DNA from: Allodiplogaster sudhausi
Taxonomy: Eukaryota > Nematoda > Chromadorea > Rhabditida > Diplogasteridae
Length of the DNA: 64,000 nt
Reading direction: 5' to 3'
NCBI GenBank assembly: GCA_945643635.1
Contig: CALZFC010000018.1
Location: 3,954,501-4,018,500, forward strand
The position numbers were made by a program, and so were the translations under genes. The first letter of the stretch is position 1. Each line of letters begins with the position of its first letter. Of this stretch, positions 12,640 to 23,507 are shown piece after piece. The notes under the pieces are model-generated. The model searched no databases and had not been told where the DNA came from. It saw only the letters and a list, made by a program, of their open reading frames with translations.

Positions 12640-13560
12640 AGTTTATTGGGTACCATTACATTAGCATTTTCTATTATACCATGAATCCCTGTTTCGATAC
12701 CCGGTCGAAAAAAGACTTTTGCCCGATTAAGAGAATTTTTTTTTGCTTTTTCTCAAGGTTTACACATAGACAAAATGAGAATCTCAAACAAAACATAGCA
12801 AGAAACGTTAAAAAAATTAGAAGCGCTCCGAAAATTTCATTCTAATTTGTAGTTTGTAGCCCCGGTGGCGGCCCAAGCTTCTTTCTGCAAAAAAAATACG
12901 ACAAAGCCCAAATGCTAAATGCAGTAAATGCATACTTTTTATTACTGCATATTTTTGAAAAAAGGACTTCACTGACGTAATCTCCGTGGTTGAAATATTA
13001 TACCATCGGAAATGGCACGAAAATGCGTATTCAGCGCGCTATTCTAGTTTGTATTATTTACATCAATACTATTAATACTATTAATACTATTAATATCGGA
13101 CCCAACAATGTTGAGCGGGACTGTACGTGCTGACATACGAAAGCGTTGTCTGAACGCTTTGCCCTCGCCTTCTAACACTTTCGTACCCAACGATTTTAAA
13201 TGGCCCCATTCCTACGGAAGAGGACGATTCAAACCGTAGCTAATTGCGTTGATCTGAACGCTTTCTTTTCTTGTGTGCTATCATTCTCTCGTGATACTGG
13301 AATACTCCCAATAAAAAAATTCTATACCGTTTTCTTCTTCTTTAAATTATAATAAACTTCAGTGCATTTTGTATATATGTACATATGTAAGTTGCCATCT
13401 TTGCATAGGTGTGCCAAATGATAATAAAAGAAATCAAAACCAAAAAAAGAACTTGCCAAGGCTGTGCTGAAAGGTTACAGACATGAGGTCTTAATAATTG
13501 ATGGATAACAAGAGTGCGCTTGACTAGCACCTGTTATTGGGAGCGAAAGATGTAGAAGTT
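12640..13560. other. Unit-2-specific sequence, no gene seen
   Basis: About 900 bases here replace only about 225 bases of unit 1 (3240-3465). I see no coding exon, terminal repeat or target duplication. A small ATTAATACT repeat lies at 13065-13095. It could be a decayed insertion in unit 2 or a deletion in unit 1. Confidence 0.45.
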
Positions 13561-14214
13561 TGTGCACAGACTGACAAGTTATCGTTGAGCAAAAAAAGAA
13601 CGTTACTTCCTAAAAATTTAACAGCCTTTTAACGTTTGAGATTTGTATTTTTTCGGTCGTCTGTCTCGAAATTACGGAATTTTAGAGCAGATTATCATTT
13701 TCTTATTTAATCAATTAATCACAGCTAACTCGACTCTCCTCGTTCTCTTCTCGAATCCTTTATAATTGAATGGTGTAAGCTTTGTTAAGTTCAATTTATT
13801 ATCTTCAATGAGCCATCAATTTGAATATTTGCCTTTCTTGATCTGATTCTCACAATCGGCCGAAAGATACTTCGTGAGGAAAGCCGAAGTCGAAATGTAC
13901 GATTAAAATTGCTTTCCAAATATTTACTGCCGAGCAATGCAGTTTATTCGCTAATCTTAGCCCTTTTCAGAATTAAATTACCTATTTTCATTTTCGCCAT
14001 CCAGAATGTCTAATTCGTAATACAATTCTTATTGTTGTTCATACAGCAACACGTAGATCAAAATACTAATTGTATATACGATACGTAGCAATAAACAAGA
14101 GAACGACAATAACAGTGCTTTGATAAATCTCAGGAGGGACCACTTACGTTCCAGCCAGCCTTATTATTTTAGCGATAATTTCTCGTAAAAGATATACTCT
14201 ATTTGAATATGTAT

Positions 14215-14475
14215 TTCCTTCAGCGCGTAATGATTCTCCTGAGCGTCTTCCTCTGGATGGATTTGACGACATGCCGCAAGTTCTGCTCTGGCTACGACTG
14301 GAACGGCAATCCCTCTCTGAACTGCCAGTGCAACCGAGGGTAATCTTTTCTTTCGAAAAGTTTTGATATACAGAAGGCAGAAGTGAACGATTTTCAGAGA
14401 AGAAACCAAGAACCATGAAAAAAAAACAATACGATAAAAAGTAAGCGCCCTCTTTCAGCTTCGCAGACGCCATTG
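14215..14475 (+). pseudogene. Secreted 12-Cys family, truncated copy 3
   Basis: Exon 2 is open and well formed (about 14241-14341). It has a 3' splice site (TTCAG), a short hydrophobic stretch MILLSVFLWM, then TTCRKFCSGYDWNGNP and NCQCNRG, with a GT donor. The signal peptide is shorter than in the intact gene because the MAAALD part is missing. Exon 3 begins correctly at about 14458 (FADA) but diverges after five codons into unrelated sequence, so eight of the 12 cysteines are missing. No initiator exon was recognised. Confidence 0.75.
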
Positions 14476-14967
14476 TTTCTGTCGAAAAAAGGTGCTGCAC
14501 TTTTATCGTGTTCAAGAATTATTCAGCCTTAAATATTAAACATTTTTTTCAGCCTGAATATTAATGAACACGATTTTCTATATTCGCATAGCATAAACAA
14601 ATGGTTTAATTTATTTTCGATTCTTTTTCATATCTGAATATTAAAGAAGACGATTTTATGCTTATAATATAAAAGTACAAAGTTATTTCAACGGCAAAAC
14701 AACCAATGAATTCAAGTTGTAATTAAATACGAGAGTTTCGAAAGATTTTTTGCGAGCGAAACAAAAAGTGTTCAGAAAACACGTTAAAAGTGCAGCTTCC
14801 AATTTTGTATAAAAGAAGAATTCTGAAGCAAACTAACATTCACTTCTTCACCGGATTCCACGAGAGGTTGGCCAATCGTCGATTCTTCTCCATTTCGCTC
14901 TTAATGTTAATTAAAAATAAATAAATAAAACGACTAATGCTTTAATATTTCAGGACTTCCATTCATC

Positions 14968-16545
14968 ATGGCTGCTGCGCCTGAGCAGAACAAGAACGGA
15001 TTGAGGTAAAACAAGGCAGGCGAACCGAATTTTAAGGTTCGAGGAAGATGTCTTCATTGTTAAACTTGTTCTAAAACCAATTATTTATCTTAAACTTAGA
15101 ATTATTAACATCAATAATAACCTAAACTCTCCCAGTTGCCGTTCGAGCCGAAAGGGCCGATTGTCTTCAAGCGCGAGGGCAAGCATGTCTACGCGAAGAA
15201 GGTCCTCGAGAATAACACGGACAAGAAAGTCGTCTTCAAGGTCGACAAAAAAAATCTGTACCAATCTAATTTCTTGCAACAAGGAGGGATTCCGATGTTT
15301 GAAATGAAAATAATGGACGGAATGAATAATGTACATTTGCATACCTATTGTCTATTATTGAAGCGCTAGCGCATCTATTTGAATTAACGATTATATTAAA
15401 TAAAAAGCGTAATTATGCATAATTCCTTTACAAATAAACATAAAAATATCGACACATCAACTTCGTAGAGAATGAAAATTACAAAATAATTTTTGAATTA
15501 CGAAGCGCGCGCGTGACAAAATGTAGAGAACGAGTATTATCTGATTCCAAAAGATTCCAGGTGAAGGTGACGAACAAGAAGCTCTTCCGTGACAGCAAGG
15601 CCGTCAACGTTCTCGCGGCCGGGGCCAAGGCATGCCAAAACATTTTATTATTCATATATGATAAACAATAATTTCTTTACAAATAAATTGGCCTTTACTA
15701 AAACAAAATTCAATCGAAAAAATATATAACACAATTTCAGGTAAACCTCCGCGTCTACTTCAGAGGCACGCCGGCGGAAGCGGCGAGCTACTTCGTCGCC
15801 TTCTTCCACGCTGACGTCCCCGAGACGGCCGCCGCCAAGAAGGCCTCTGAGGTGCCAGGAGATTTAAAGGAGCTGACCGCGGAGCAATTAGCGCCATTGC
15901 TTTTCCGCTTAATTGTCAGATATAATTTAGACAAAAATATTGATCCAGGCAGAGAGGGAGAAGCGAAGCGCATAAAAAAAATATATATGCAGTGGTGAGT
16001 TTATAATATAAAAAATGTAAAAAAAATTTTTTCCAGATTTGGAAGGAAGTGCAGCCTGCGAAGGAATCGCTTGCGCCTGCGAAGTGGAAGAAGGAAAGGA
16101 GAATACGAAAGAGAAGGAAGTGAAAAAGGAGGAAGAAAAGAAGGAGGAGAAGAAAGAGGAAGAAAAGGTTGAGAAGAAAGAGGAAGAAAAGGTTGAGAAG
16201 AAAGAGGAAGAAAAGAAGGAGTCCTAGCCGGCAATATAGAAGCAGGTAGAAAAGAAGGTTCATATGAATGCAATTATCATCCTTCCCGTTTCTTTTCATA
16301 TTGGTGTTTTTCAAACAAAGGAAACGCGGGAAAACTAAATTTAGGATGCTGCCGAGGGCGAGAACAAGGAAGATGCTGTGAAGGGAGGAAAAAAGGAGGA
16401 AAGGATGGTTTTTGGCAATGATTTGATTTCTGAAATTTGTCTATAACATTTTAGAAAAAAAAGAGTATCCAAAATCATAATTTAGGAAGATGAGGGGAAT
16501 GCTGCGAATCAGGAGAAGGAAGACGAGAAGAAGGAAGACTCCTAG
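14968..16545 (+). CDS. MSP-domain protein with Lys/Glu-rich tail
   Basis: A major-sperm-protein-fold protein; MSP-domain proteins are cytoskeletal or scaffold proteins abundant in nematodes. Exons: 14968-15005 starts at ATG (MAAAPEQNKNGL). 15136-15240 carries the N-terminal MSP strand pattern (LPFEPKGPIVFKREGK, then LENNTDKKVVFK). 15561-15629 is VKVTNKKLFRDSKAVNVLAA. An exon from 15742 has VNLRVYFRGTPAEAASYFVA and FFHADVPE. Acidic and Lys-rich tail exons follow at about 16034-16225, 16345-16404 and 16487-16545, ending EDEKKEDS and TAG. The exon at 15561 appears to end with a GC donor (AAG|GCATGC). The join between the first two exons is out of phase by the splice sites I can see, so the start or an extra mini-exon is unresolved. 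The junction into the K/E tail is also tentative; the tail may come from alternative exons. Confidence 0.7.
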
Positions 16546-16881
16546 AGATAGCCGCCCTCTGACTCCCACCACTGCACATTATGCCCCGCGAACCTTTCTT
16601 CGCCCACTCAACCACAACCTCGCCTTTAGCCCATTTTACGGATGCATTAAAAGTAATTGGGCAACATGTGCTTCCTCTCTTTCCTTCTTGCTTGCTTTTT
16701 AGGAAGCTTGTTTATCGAATTAGCATTGATTTATAGCAAAGTAGCATTTCTTTCTCTGCCAAATATCCTAATATCAGTGTACTTTTCTCAAATTTGATTT
16801 CAAAGTGAGGTTCATTGTTTTAGTTTCATTTTATGCAATGATGTGTTTGATTCTGATACATCAGAGCAAACTTAATTAAAC

Positions 16882-17627
16882 AACCCTCGTTTTCCCATGC
16901 TTCCGGGGGTTTAGTAATGATCTTTTCTTCACACTTTGAGGCGTGAATGAAAATAAAGTTCTATTTGGCTTCCGTCTCGGACACCAGATCTTAGTACTAA
17001 ATTTCAAGTAGAAAAACACTACCATTAAAAGGCAGAAGTCCAATAAAATCTTCGAAATTCCCATAGTACTAAGAAATTTGAATAATCCAAATAGGGTTGT
17101 GTTCGAGCGTTGATTTTAGTACTAAGAATAGTGGTCCCAACACTAAGTAAGAATAGTAGTGGTCCCAACACTAAGTAAGAATAGTAGTGGTACCAACACT
17201 AAGTAAGAATAGTAGTGGTCCCAACACTAAGTAAGAATAGTAGTGGTCCCAACACTAAGTAAGAATAGTAGTGGTCCCAACACTAAGTAAGAATAGTAGT
17301 GGTCCCAACACTAAGTAAGAATAGTAGTGGTCCCTACGCCTTAGCACAACTAGTAGGGTTCAGGTGGGCTAAGCTAGGGTTATACACGCCTAGCTTAGGT
17401 CTTCTCACACAACCCTATTTGGATTATTCAAATTTCTTAGTGCTATTGGAATTTCGAAGATTTTATTGAACTTCTGCCTTTTAAAGGTAGTGTTTTTCTA
17501 CTTGAACTTTAGTACTAAGATCTGGTTTCCGAGACGGAAGCCAAATAGAACTTTATTTTCATTCACGCCTCAAAGCGTGAAGAAAAGATCATTACTAAAC
17601 CCCCGGAAGCATGGGAAAACGAGGGTT
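16882..17627. mobile_element. Foldback element with internal tandem repeats
   Basis: The two arms are near-perfect inverted repeats of about 225 bases: 16882-17103, beginning AACCCTCGTTTTCCCATGCT, and 17400-17627, ending in its complement. The central loop carries seven copies of a 28-bp repeat. There is no coding capacity. No clear target-site duplication was identified. It lies 3' of the MSP gene. Confidence 0.9.
17131..17333. repeat. 28-bp tandem repeat, 7 copies
   Basis: The unit is GTGGTCCCAACACTAAGTAA followed by GAATAGTA (28 bp in all), repeated head to tail about seven times with one C-to-A variant. There are no spacers between units, so it is a minisatellite within the foldback loop and not a CRISPR-like array. 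Confidence 0.95.
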
Positions 17628-17884
17628 TCATAAGTTTTATTAGACTTTGGAAAAGTCATTAAAAAATTTTCTACGCCTACGATACCGTTTTACGTTACAC
17701 GGTGCTACATATTATTTCTTTAAGTTAGGCTCACGCAATAAATAGGTTTTTATGAGATTTGTAAAAAACACCTAATACTAAATTTTTGACTTTAACCATT
17801 TTTGACCATAGAGGGCCCTAATACTAACGTTTGACTTACTTTAACCCTGGGGCCATAGAGGTCCCTATAACTAACTTTTGATTT

Positions 17885-18060
17885 GCTGAGTAAGTCCCCA
17901 AATATGCAAATTTATGCAAATTAGGTTGACAAAATTCTTCCCCAGACTCTCCTTAGAAAGTCTCCCAAATATGCAAATTTATGCAAATTAGGTTGAAAAA
18001 TTTCTTCCCCAGACTCTACTCTAAAAGTCACCCAAATATGCAAATTTATGCAAATTACGT
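17885..18060. repeat. About 62-bp tandem repeat, 3 copies
   Basis: Each unit contains CCCAAATATGCAAATTTATG followed by CAAATTAG, and then CTTCCCCAGACTCT. The third copy is partial. The octamer ATGCAAAT occurs twice in each unit. No gene is nearby; the nearest is the MSP gene, more than 1 kb upstream. Confidence 0.85.
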
Positions 18061-18832
18061 GGGTAATTGGGTGACCCAAGGGTTGAGGAACAACTTTGAT
18101 CTAGGGGCCTTTGGTCCTATGAGGGCCCTAGAGGGAACTTCTCTCTTGTAAGGGCCCGGACTTGGACCTCTACTATTGCGCGTTGGAATCAGCTCGAGGT
18201 GAGGTGAACATATACAACAAGATCGCAACTTAGGGTCCACGGTGCAAAAAGATACGGAACTCAGGGGGTTGAGATATAGGTAAAGGAGGAAAATCCTGTA
18301 CTAAGTGGCCAAGACGAAACCCAATTTTGTATAGCGATAACGTATGTACATACATAAATACATATGCATAGTATTACTATAATGAGTGAATGTGGGAAAG
18401 GTTCTCAGCTTTGAACTTGCAATATTTTTCTTACGCTTTACTTAGTGATGATACATTGAGATATTCGTCTTACTCGAAGAGGTGCGATGAGTCTTTTTTT
18501 TCTTTTCCTGTACAATTTTGTCGCTTCTGTGAGTACTTTGGTCGGCCAGGAGAGAATGGAAACATGCGCCGGACGACCGGCGCTGTCTTTTTTCTCTTCC
18601 CTGTGCTATTTCGTTGGTGACGAGCCGAATCTCAACCAGAGCAGCTTTACTCGTCACAACCTGCGTCTCCATCTTTCCGTTGTCTCTCCATTTTTGTGCT
18701 TGTTTCAAGTGACCACCTCAGAAGTTTGAAACAGGAAGTGCACACAAGCGATTAAGTGAAGACAAGCTGGATACATGTTCAGAACACATGTGTATTAAGA
18801 TAGGCTGGCAAGTTGCCATTTCTTTTGTTGTG

Positions 18833-18866
18833 AACATGTTCGAAACAAGGTTGTTTCGAACATGTT
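18833..18866. repeat. Perfect short palindrome
   Basis: AACATGTTCGAAACAA, two bases, then its exact complement: 16-bp perfect arms with a 2-base spacer. It sits just before a decayed exon of the Cys-rich family. Confidence 0.95.
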
Positions 18867-19600
18867 GCATACTTTGGACAGATTAAATGCGCGTCAGGGG
18901 ACCCGGCAAAGTTAGAACTACCAGTGTAACCAAGGGTAATCGTCGGGTTTTCAATTCGATAGTTGTCCATTTATTTCAACCATTAGAGAACCGTGGGGTT
19001 TTGTAATCGAAAATACGATTCATCACGCAGGATTAAAAGAACGAACACAATGAAACATTGACAAAGGGGACTTTTGCAGATTTCAAAGAAGTTGCAGGCT
19101 ACTTTCAGTCAGAGGTGTCAACGGACCTAACATTTTTGGGCCTCCCGAGCCCATCGGGCCCACACTCTCGGCCCAGCCCGGCCCGTACTTTTCCTTTCCT
19201 TATGTTAGAATTTTGCCCGGCCAGGCCTGGTTTTTTTTGTAATTCTTCTTCAAGTGTGCTTCTTCAAGTGATTTCTAATAATAATTTTTAGAATGTGATT
19301 TTAATGATATTTTCAGATTAGAAGAAAGTCATTAGAAGAAAAATACCGGCCCAACATTTCGCGGGCCCGGCCGGGCCTATGGAATGTTGGGACCCATTCT
19401 GCTGGGACGGGTCGGGCTAGGCCGTGCCGGGCCGTTGACACCTCTGCTTGCAGCACCTACCAAACCTGCCTCCAAAAGTGCCAATAGTCTACTGGCCTCA
19501 AAACAGGCATCTAAAACAAAGAGAAGACTTTCTGCCTGTCGAACTGGGAATGGACAGTCAAATACGACTGCATTGAAACGTTTTTTTAAAAGATGAAAAG
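18867..19600 (+). pseudogene. Secreted 12-Cys family, decayed copy 4
   Basis: Remnants of both main exons are present. Around 18900-18937 the end of exon 2 is recognisable (YQCNQG followed by a GT donor, as NCQCNRG in the intact gene). Around 19455-19580 exon 3 survives in part (YQTCLQKCQ, then CLSNWEWTVKYDC) with stops in between. A hAT-type MITE (19110-19446) splits exon 3 near its start. This is the most diverged member of the family in the window. Confidence 0.65.
19110..19446. mobile_element. hAT-type MITE (CAGAGGTGTCAACGG ends)
   Basis: A 337-bp element with 15-bp perfect terminal inverted repeats CAGAGGTGTCAACGG / CCGTTGACACCTCTG. It is GC-rich at both ends (GGGCCCGGCC) and AT-rich in the middle. 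The flanking octamers CTTTCAGT (19102-19109) and CTTGCAGC (19447-19454) match at 6 of 8 positions, so they are probably a decayed 8-bp target duplication. The element is non-coding. It belongs to the same family as the remnant ending at 6105. Confidence 0.88.
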
Positions 19601-20001
19601 GGTGATTATTTTGAGCGATATTTGTTAATACTGTACTTTTTTATTCGTATTTGCATCAGCCAAACAATTCTTTCTCAAAATCCAAAAGGAATTTTTCATG
19701 CCAAGAAAAGCGCTGTGGCTGGGCAACAAGTATAGGCGTTCATTCAGTCAAAAAAAAGTAGAAAACGTATTTTAAAATATAAATAATAAAAAAAGTAGCT
19801 CACAGGGAATGCTTAGCAAGCATAGTTTTACAGTCAGTTAAACAATTGGGAAATTTGCAGGAAAGTTCTACAACTTTAACCAATAACATTACAAGAACAC
19901 AGATAAGAACATTCCAAACGAGTTCTACACCTAATTGTAAGCTTCTCCTCGCCAAACCTCTGTTGGTCTCTGCCGTTCTGCTTACATCTTTTCCCTTTCG
20001 T

Positions 20002-20033
<32 letters not shown>

Positions 20034-20375
20034 GTTCTTTTCTGTCTGTCTCTCCTGCTTTAATTTAATCACAAGTCATCCTGTTCACTTCCCCCCCCCC
20101 CTCTAGAGTAAATGGATCAGTGTGTGATTCAAGCGTCCCTGCTGTAAACATTCCAGAACTATGATTGTGTTCATAGTGTACCTCACCATTGTCCACAGAG
20201 AGCACTCCCACAGCGAAGATTCATATCGTGTAGGAAGATGAACAATCACTTTTGAGTTTAGGACGCAAACATATTGCTTCACGCAGTAGGGAATCTGTTA
20301 AAGATAGACATGTTGGGGAAAAAGATTTTTAATTAAATTGGTGATGGAAGCAGAGGGCCATTGTACCGATTGAGA

Positions 20376-20384
20376 TATAAAAAG
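20376..20384 (+). promoter_or_regulatory. TATA box of Cys-rich gene
   Basis: TATAAAAAG lies 44 bases before the ATG at 20428. This spacing would place transcription start near 20405 and give a very short leader. It is inferred from sequence only. Confidence 0.6.
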
Positions 20385-20427
20385 GGACCGATAGCGATGA
20401 TTCTTCACAGCCAGGAGCTTCTTCATC

Positions 20428-21061
20428 ATGGTTAGCTGAATTTAAGAGTAATCTGTAGATCCCTTTCGTTTTTATGTATACATAGTAGTAAATGATAAAC
20501 AAGAAAACTACGATGGTAGTGATTTGATAAACAACAGTTGTCTCCGACTTCTTTCCAGCCGCCCCTATTTCCCCTATCGATAGCGACTCGTAAAAGTTAA
20601 ACTCTATTTGAAATTGTCTGATGTTTCCTTCAGCGCGTCCTGATTCTCCTGAGCGTTTTGGCGGTCCTCTGGATGGCCGCGGCTCTGGATGATACCACGT
20701 GCCGCAAGTTCTGCTCTGGCTACGACTGGAATGGCACTCCCCCTAAGAACTGCCAGTGCAACCGAGGGTGATCTTTTCTTTCGAAAAGCTTTGATTTACA
20801 GCAGGCCTAAGTGAACCTTTTTCAGAGAAGAAACGATGAACCATAAAAGAAGCAGTAAGATAAGCGCCCTCTTGCAGCTTCGCAGACGCCAACGGCACTT
20901 GCTACAACGCATGCATGCAAAAGTGCAGAGCCTCTACCAACTACAATCAATGCATAAATAATGCAGATAAGGAATGCTGTCTGACACCTTACGAGTGGCA
21001 GGTCACTTACAACTGCGATGGACTGTGGGGATGCAGGACAACTTACTGGATTCCAGGGTAA
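20428..21061 (+). CDS. Small secreted 12-cysteine protein, intact copy
   Basis: Three exons: the ATG alone (20428-20430), then 20634-20767, then 20878-21061 with a TAA stop; all junctions are GT-AG and in phase, giving about 106 residues. The first 20 or so residues form a signal peptide (RVLILLSVLAVLWMAAAL), so the product is probably secreted. The mature part has 12 cysteines, an even number compatible with six disulfides: CRKFC, NCQC, TC..AC..KC, QC, ECC, NC and GC, ending TTYWIPG. It is the template for the four broken copies at 4325, 6228, 14215 and 18867. I do not recognise the family and assign no function. A TATA box is present. Its conserved frame beside four dead relatives suggests selection on this copy. 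Confidence 0.88.
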
Positions 21062-21479
21062 TGCGGCTCCAAACTTCAATATTCCCGAATGGAACGCCTT
21101 TTATGACATCATTCCATTGTGTCATGTCACCCTCCCCCTGACTGATAAAGAATGTCAAAAGCAGTTTTGCGTCGAACGGAACAAAAGCAAAGTGCGCAGT
21201 ATCACATCATTAAAATATCAACTCGTCTTAGAAACTTTCTTGCACTTTCAACAGTACATTCAGGTTCTGCAATACATACAGTACCTCCCAGGAGAAGAGG
21301 GCTCGAAAGGTCCCGTGCGGATCGAGCCGTCAAGAGCCGCGAAGACTAAACTCGATTTCTTCAGATATACATAGAAATGCAGCAATGCAGTATTTTCAAA
21401 ACTTTTGAATTCAACCGATACGAGATAATGTGCTGAAGCCAAAAATACTTACGTATTTGTACTATGAATTTTTAATTTA

Positions 21480-22140
21480 AATAGGTTTTTACGGCTCGAG
21501 CCGCTCCGATCTGCTCGAGCCAACAACTTGCTTTCCCCCGTACAACACGGCTTCCGCGAGAAGCGTTCATGTAGTTCAGCTCTCCTGGTCTCTCTTCTGG
21601 ATTGGCACAATGCAATCAATTCCTTCTCTTATGTCTCTGCCGTTGTTGTTGACCTTGCAAAAGTTTTTGGTTCAGTTCCTATTTGTTTCCTCTTGTATAA
21701 GCTAGAAGCCTATGGTATCTCCGGCTGTTTGCTACGTTTCATCGGATCCTTTCATTCCGAACGTTCCCTTAGCGTGACTATTGAAAACTCGGCTTCAAGC
21801 GCTTATCCAATTCTGTCCGGTGTTCCCCAAGGATCTGTTATTGCTGCACTCCTATTTCTAATATACATTTACGATCTTTCCCTCCTTCAACTTGCCTTAG
21901 ACAATCTAGTAGAATGGACATCTCGCTGGGGACTTACTATTTCCACTAGTAAGACACAGTTTATGCATATTGGCCAGAATCACCCCTCCTTTACCCCTCT
22001 TTTGAATGGTACTCATCTTTATATCTGTCTTTCTTTCCGCGATCTAGACCATCGCTCATGATCTTTCCTTTAATGAACATATCCGAATTATTAGTAACAA
22101 GGCGCGCTCTCGAGCACTTCTTATCCTCCGAAGCTTCCAA
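21480..22140 (+). mobile_element. Non-LTR reverse transcriptase fragment, catalytic motif deleted
   Basis: A 177-codon open frame (21528-22061) shows RT motifs in order: QHGFREKRSCSSALL, VDLAKVFGSVP, YGISGCLLRFI and GVPQGSVIAALLFLIYIYDL. It then jumps directly to the thumb (LDNLVEWTSRWGLTIS). The stretch that should hold the F/YxDD catalytic motif is missing, roughly 40 residues by comparison with the family. The element is therefore inactive. A further scrap, IIRIISNKARSRALLILRSF, continues to about 22140 in another frame. The 7-kb fragment covers the more C-terminal part of a similar ORF2. Confidence 0.85.
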
Positions 22141-22149
22141 AATTACTTA

Positions 22150-23500
22150 TGCGTCAAAATTTTTTACTGTAACTGTTAGCCACCTTCCGATTTCATACGC
22201 TCTCTAACCAGAAGAATGGTGTCAAATATTTGGTACAAATGTAAAACTGTAGAATCATTCGGTGCATGGTTCCTTTCAATGTTAACAGTCAACATGTGCT
22301 TCTCCGTTCTGTTTGGCTGGCTATTCAGGAAGAATGCGGATTGAATTATCATGATTAAACAAAAAGTAACCCCTCTTTCTCTGCCAAGGACCCAAAATAT
22401 TATCCTAATATTAGTGTAGTTTTCTAGAATGTTCTTACATAGTGGAGATTGATCTTCTAATATTTAATTTTATTCATTCTCGAGTGATGTGTTTGATTCT
22501 GATACATCTGAGCAATGTTTGAAAAAAAAACTATTGTGTTTAGCGATTATGTACTTATGCAAATAAGCATAGAGTGCCTACAATAGTTGAATGTGGGAAA
22601 GGTTCTCTGTTTATTGTTAAAACTTCACCTCGTTTTCTCACGTTAGAATGATGATGCAACTCAAAGGAGTTTCTCGATCTTTCATTATTCTCGCATCTAT
22701 TCTCAATTGTGACTGACTTTATGTTGGCAGCTGTGTTTTCCAAACGCGCACAGCAGCGCGGCCTTGAAACTATTTTATGGTTAGAAAGACACTTAAAACT
22801 GTCTTCTATTTAAAAATCCTTCCAAAAGAGCAACATATTTTCCGAGCAAAAGGGCAAAAAAATAGACAAAAAGAGTAAATAGCGCAAAAAGAGCAATCTC
22901 GTCGCGTTGGTTTCAGCATCAATTAAACTCCAGAGAACGTTAATTGTTAATTCGCCATTTAATTTTCTTTCACATCGCGTAAAGTTTTGTTTAAATGTAT
23001 TGTTCGCTTTGCTTATTCTGAACTTACTTTTCGTACGTATGTACTTGTTAGATTTTGAGACAAAATATGAAAAAATGAAATTTATCATTCACTTGAATTC
23101 TCTCCATACTTTGAAGATTCATAACAGTTACTCCTTGTATCCGTGGCTGTTCTTTGTATTAGAGAGGAAAGTCTTTAACAGACTTGATATTCACACCTAG
23201 GACATGTTATTTTATCGATTTGAGAAACAATTGTCCTGACAGACAAGACATGTTTGTTCTGACAAATGCATACAAATATCAATATGCATAGATACATATA
23301 TGTATACTATTAATGAGCTCTCCTGACCTCGAAAAGAAAAATGTTTATAAGAGAATAATTGTTCTTCCACTTCATTCACTGATCATTGTTGTAAACTGAG
23401 ATTATAATGCAAGCTTTCCTTCGCGTTCTTTCATTCCCATCCGGTTTACAAATTGATCTTCCATAGCACGCTACAATCCTCTATTGTCAACCTACTTTTT
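22150..23500. other. No gene seen
   Basis: AT-rich sequence without coding exons that I can support. The opposing frames at 22810-23200 overlap each other and have no recognisable features. Confidence 0.4.
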
Positions 23501-23507
23501 TCCCAGT

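Larger units (their letters stand above)
9890..14250. repeat. Segmental duplication, unit 2
   Basis: Second copy of the block at 780-4380, in direct orientation. It contains SRH/STR-like copy 2 and the start of a Cys-rich gene. Relative to unit 1 it has an internal tandem duplication (10716-10800 against 10936-11020) and extra sequence at about 12640-13560. Confidence 0.85.

Noticed and set aside
15136..15369. Reading the MSP exon straight through to LHTYCLLLKR as the protein end
   Set aside because: The MSP pattern continues better by splicing at AAG|GTCGAC into the exon at 15561 (VKVTNKKLFRDSK); the read-through sequence after VDKKN is AT-rich and not MSP-like.
17131..17333. Regular 28-bp repeats suggestive of a CRISPR array
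   Set aside because: The units abut directly without unique spacers, sit inside a transposon-like foldback, and the genome is eukaryotic.
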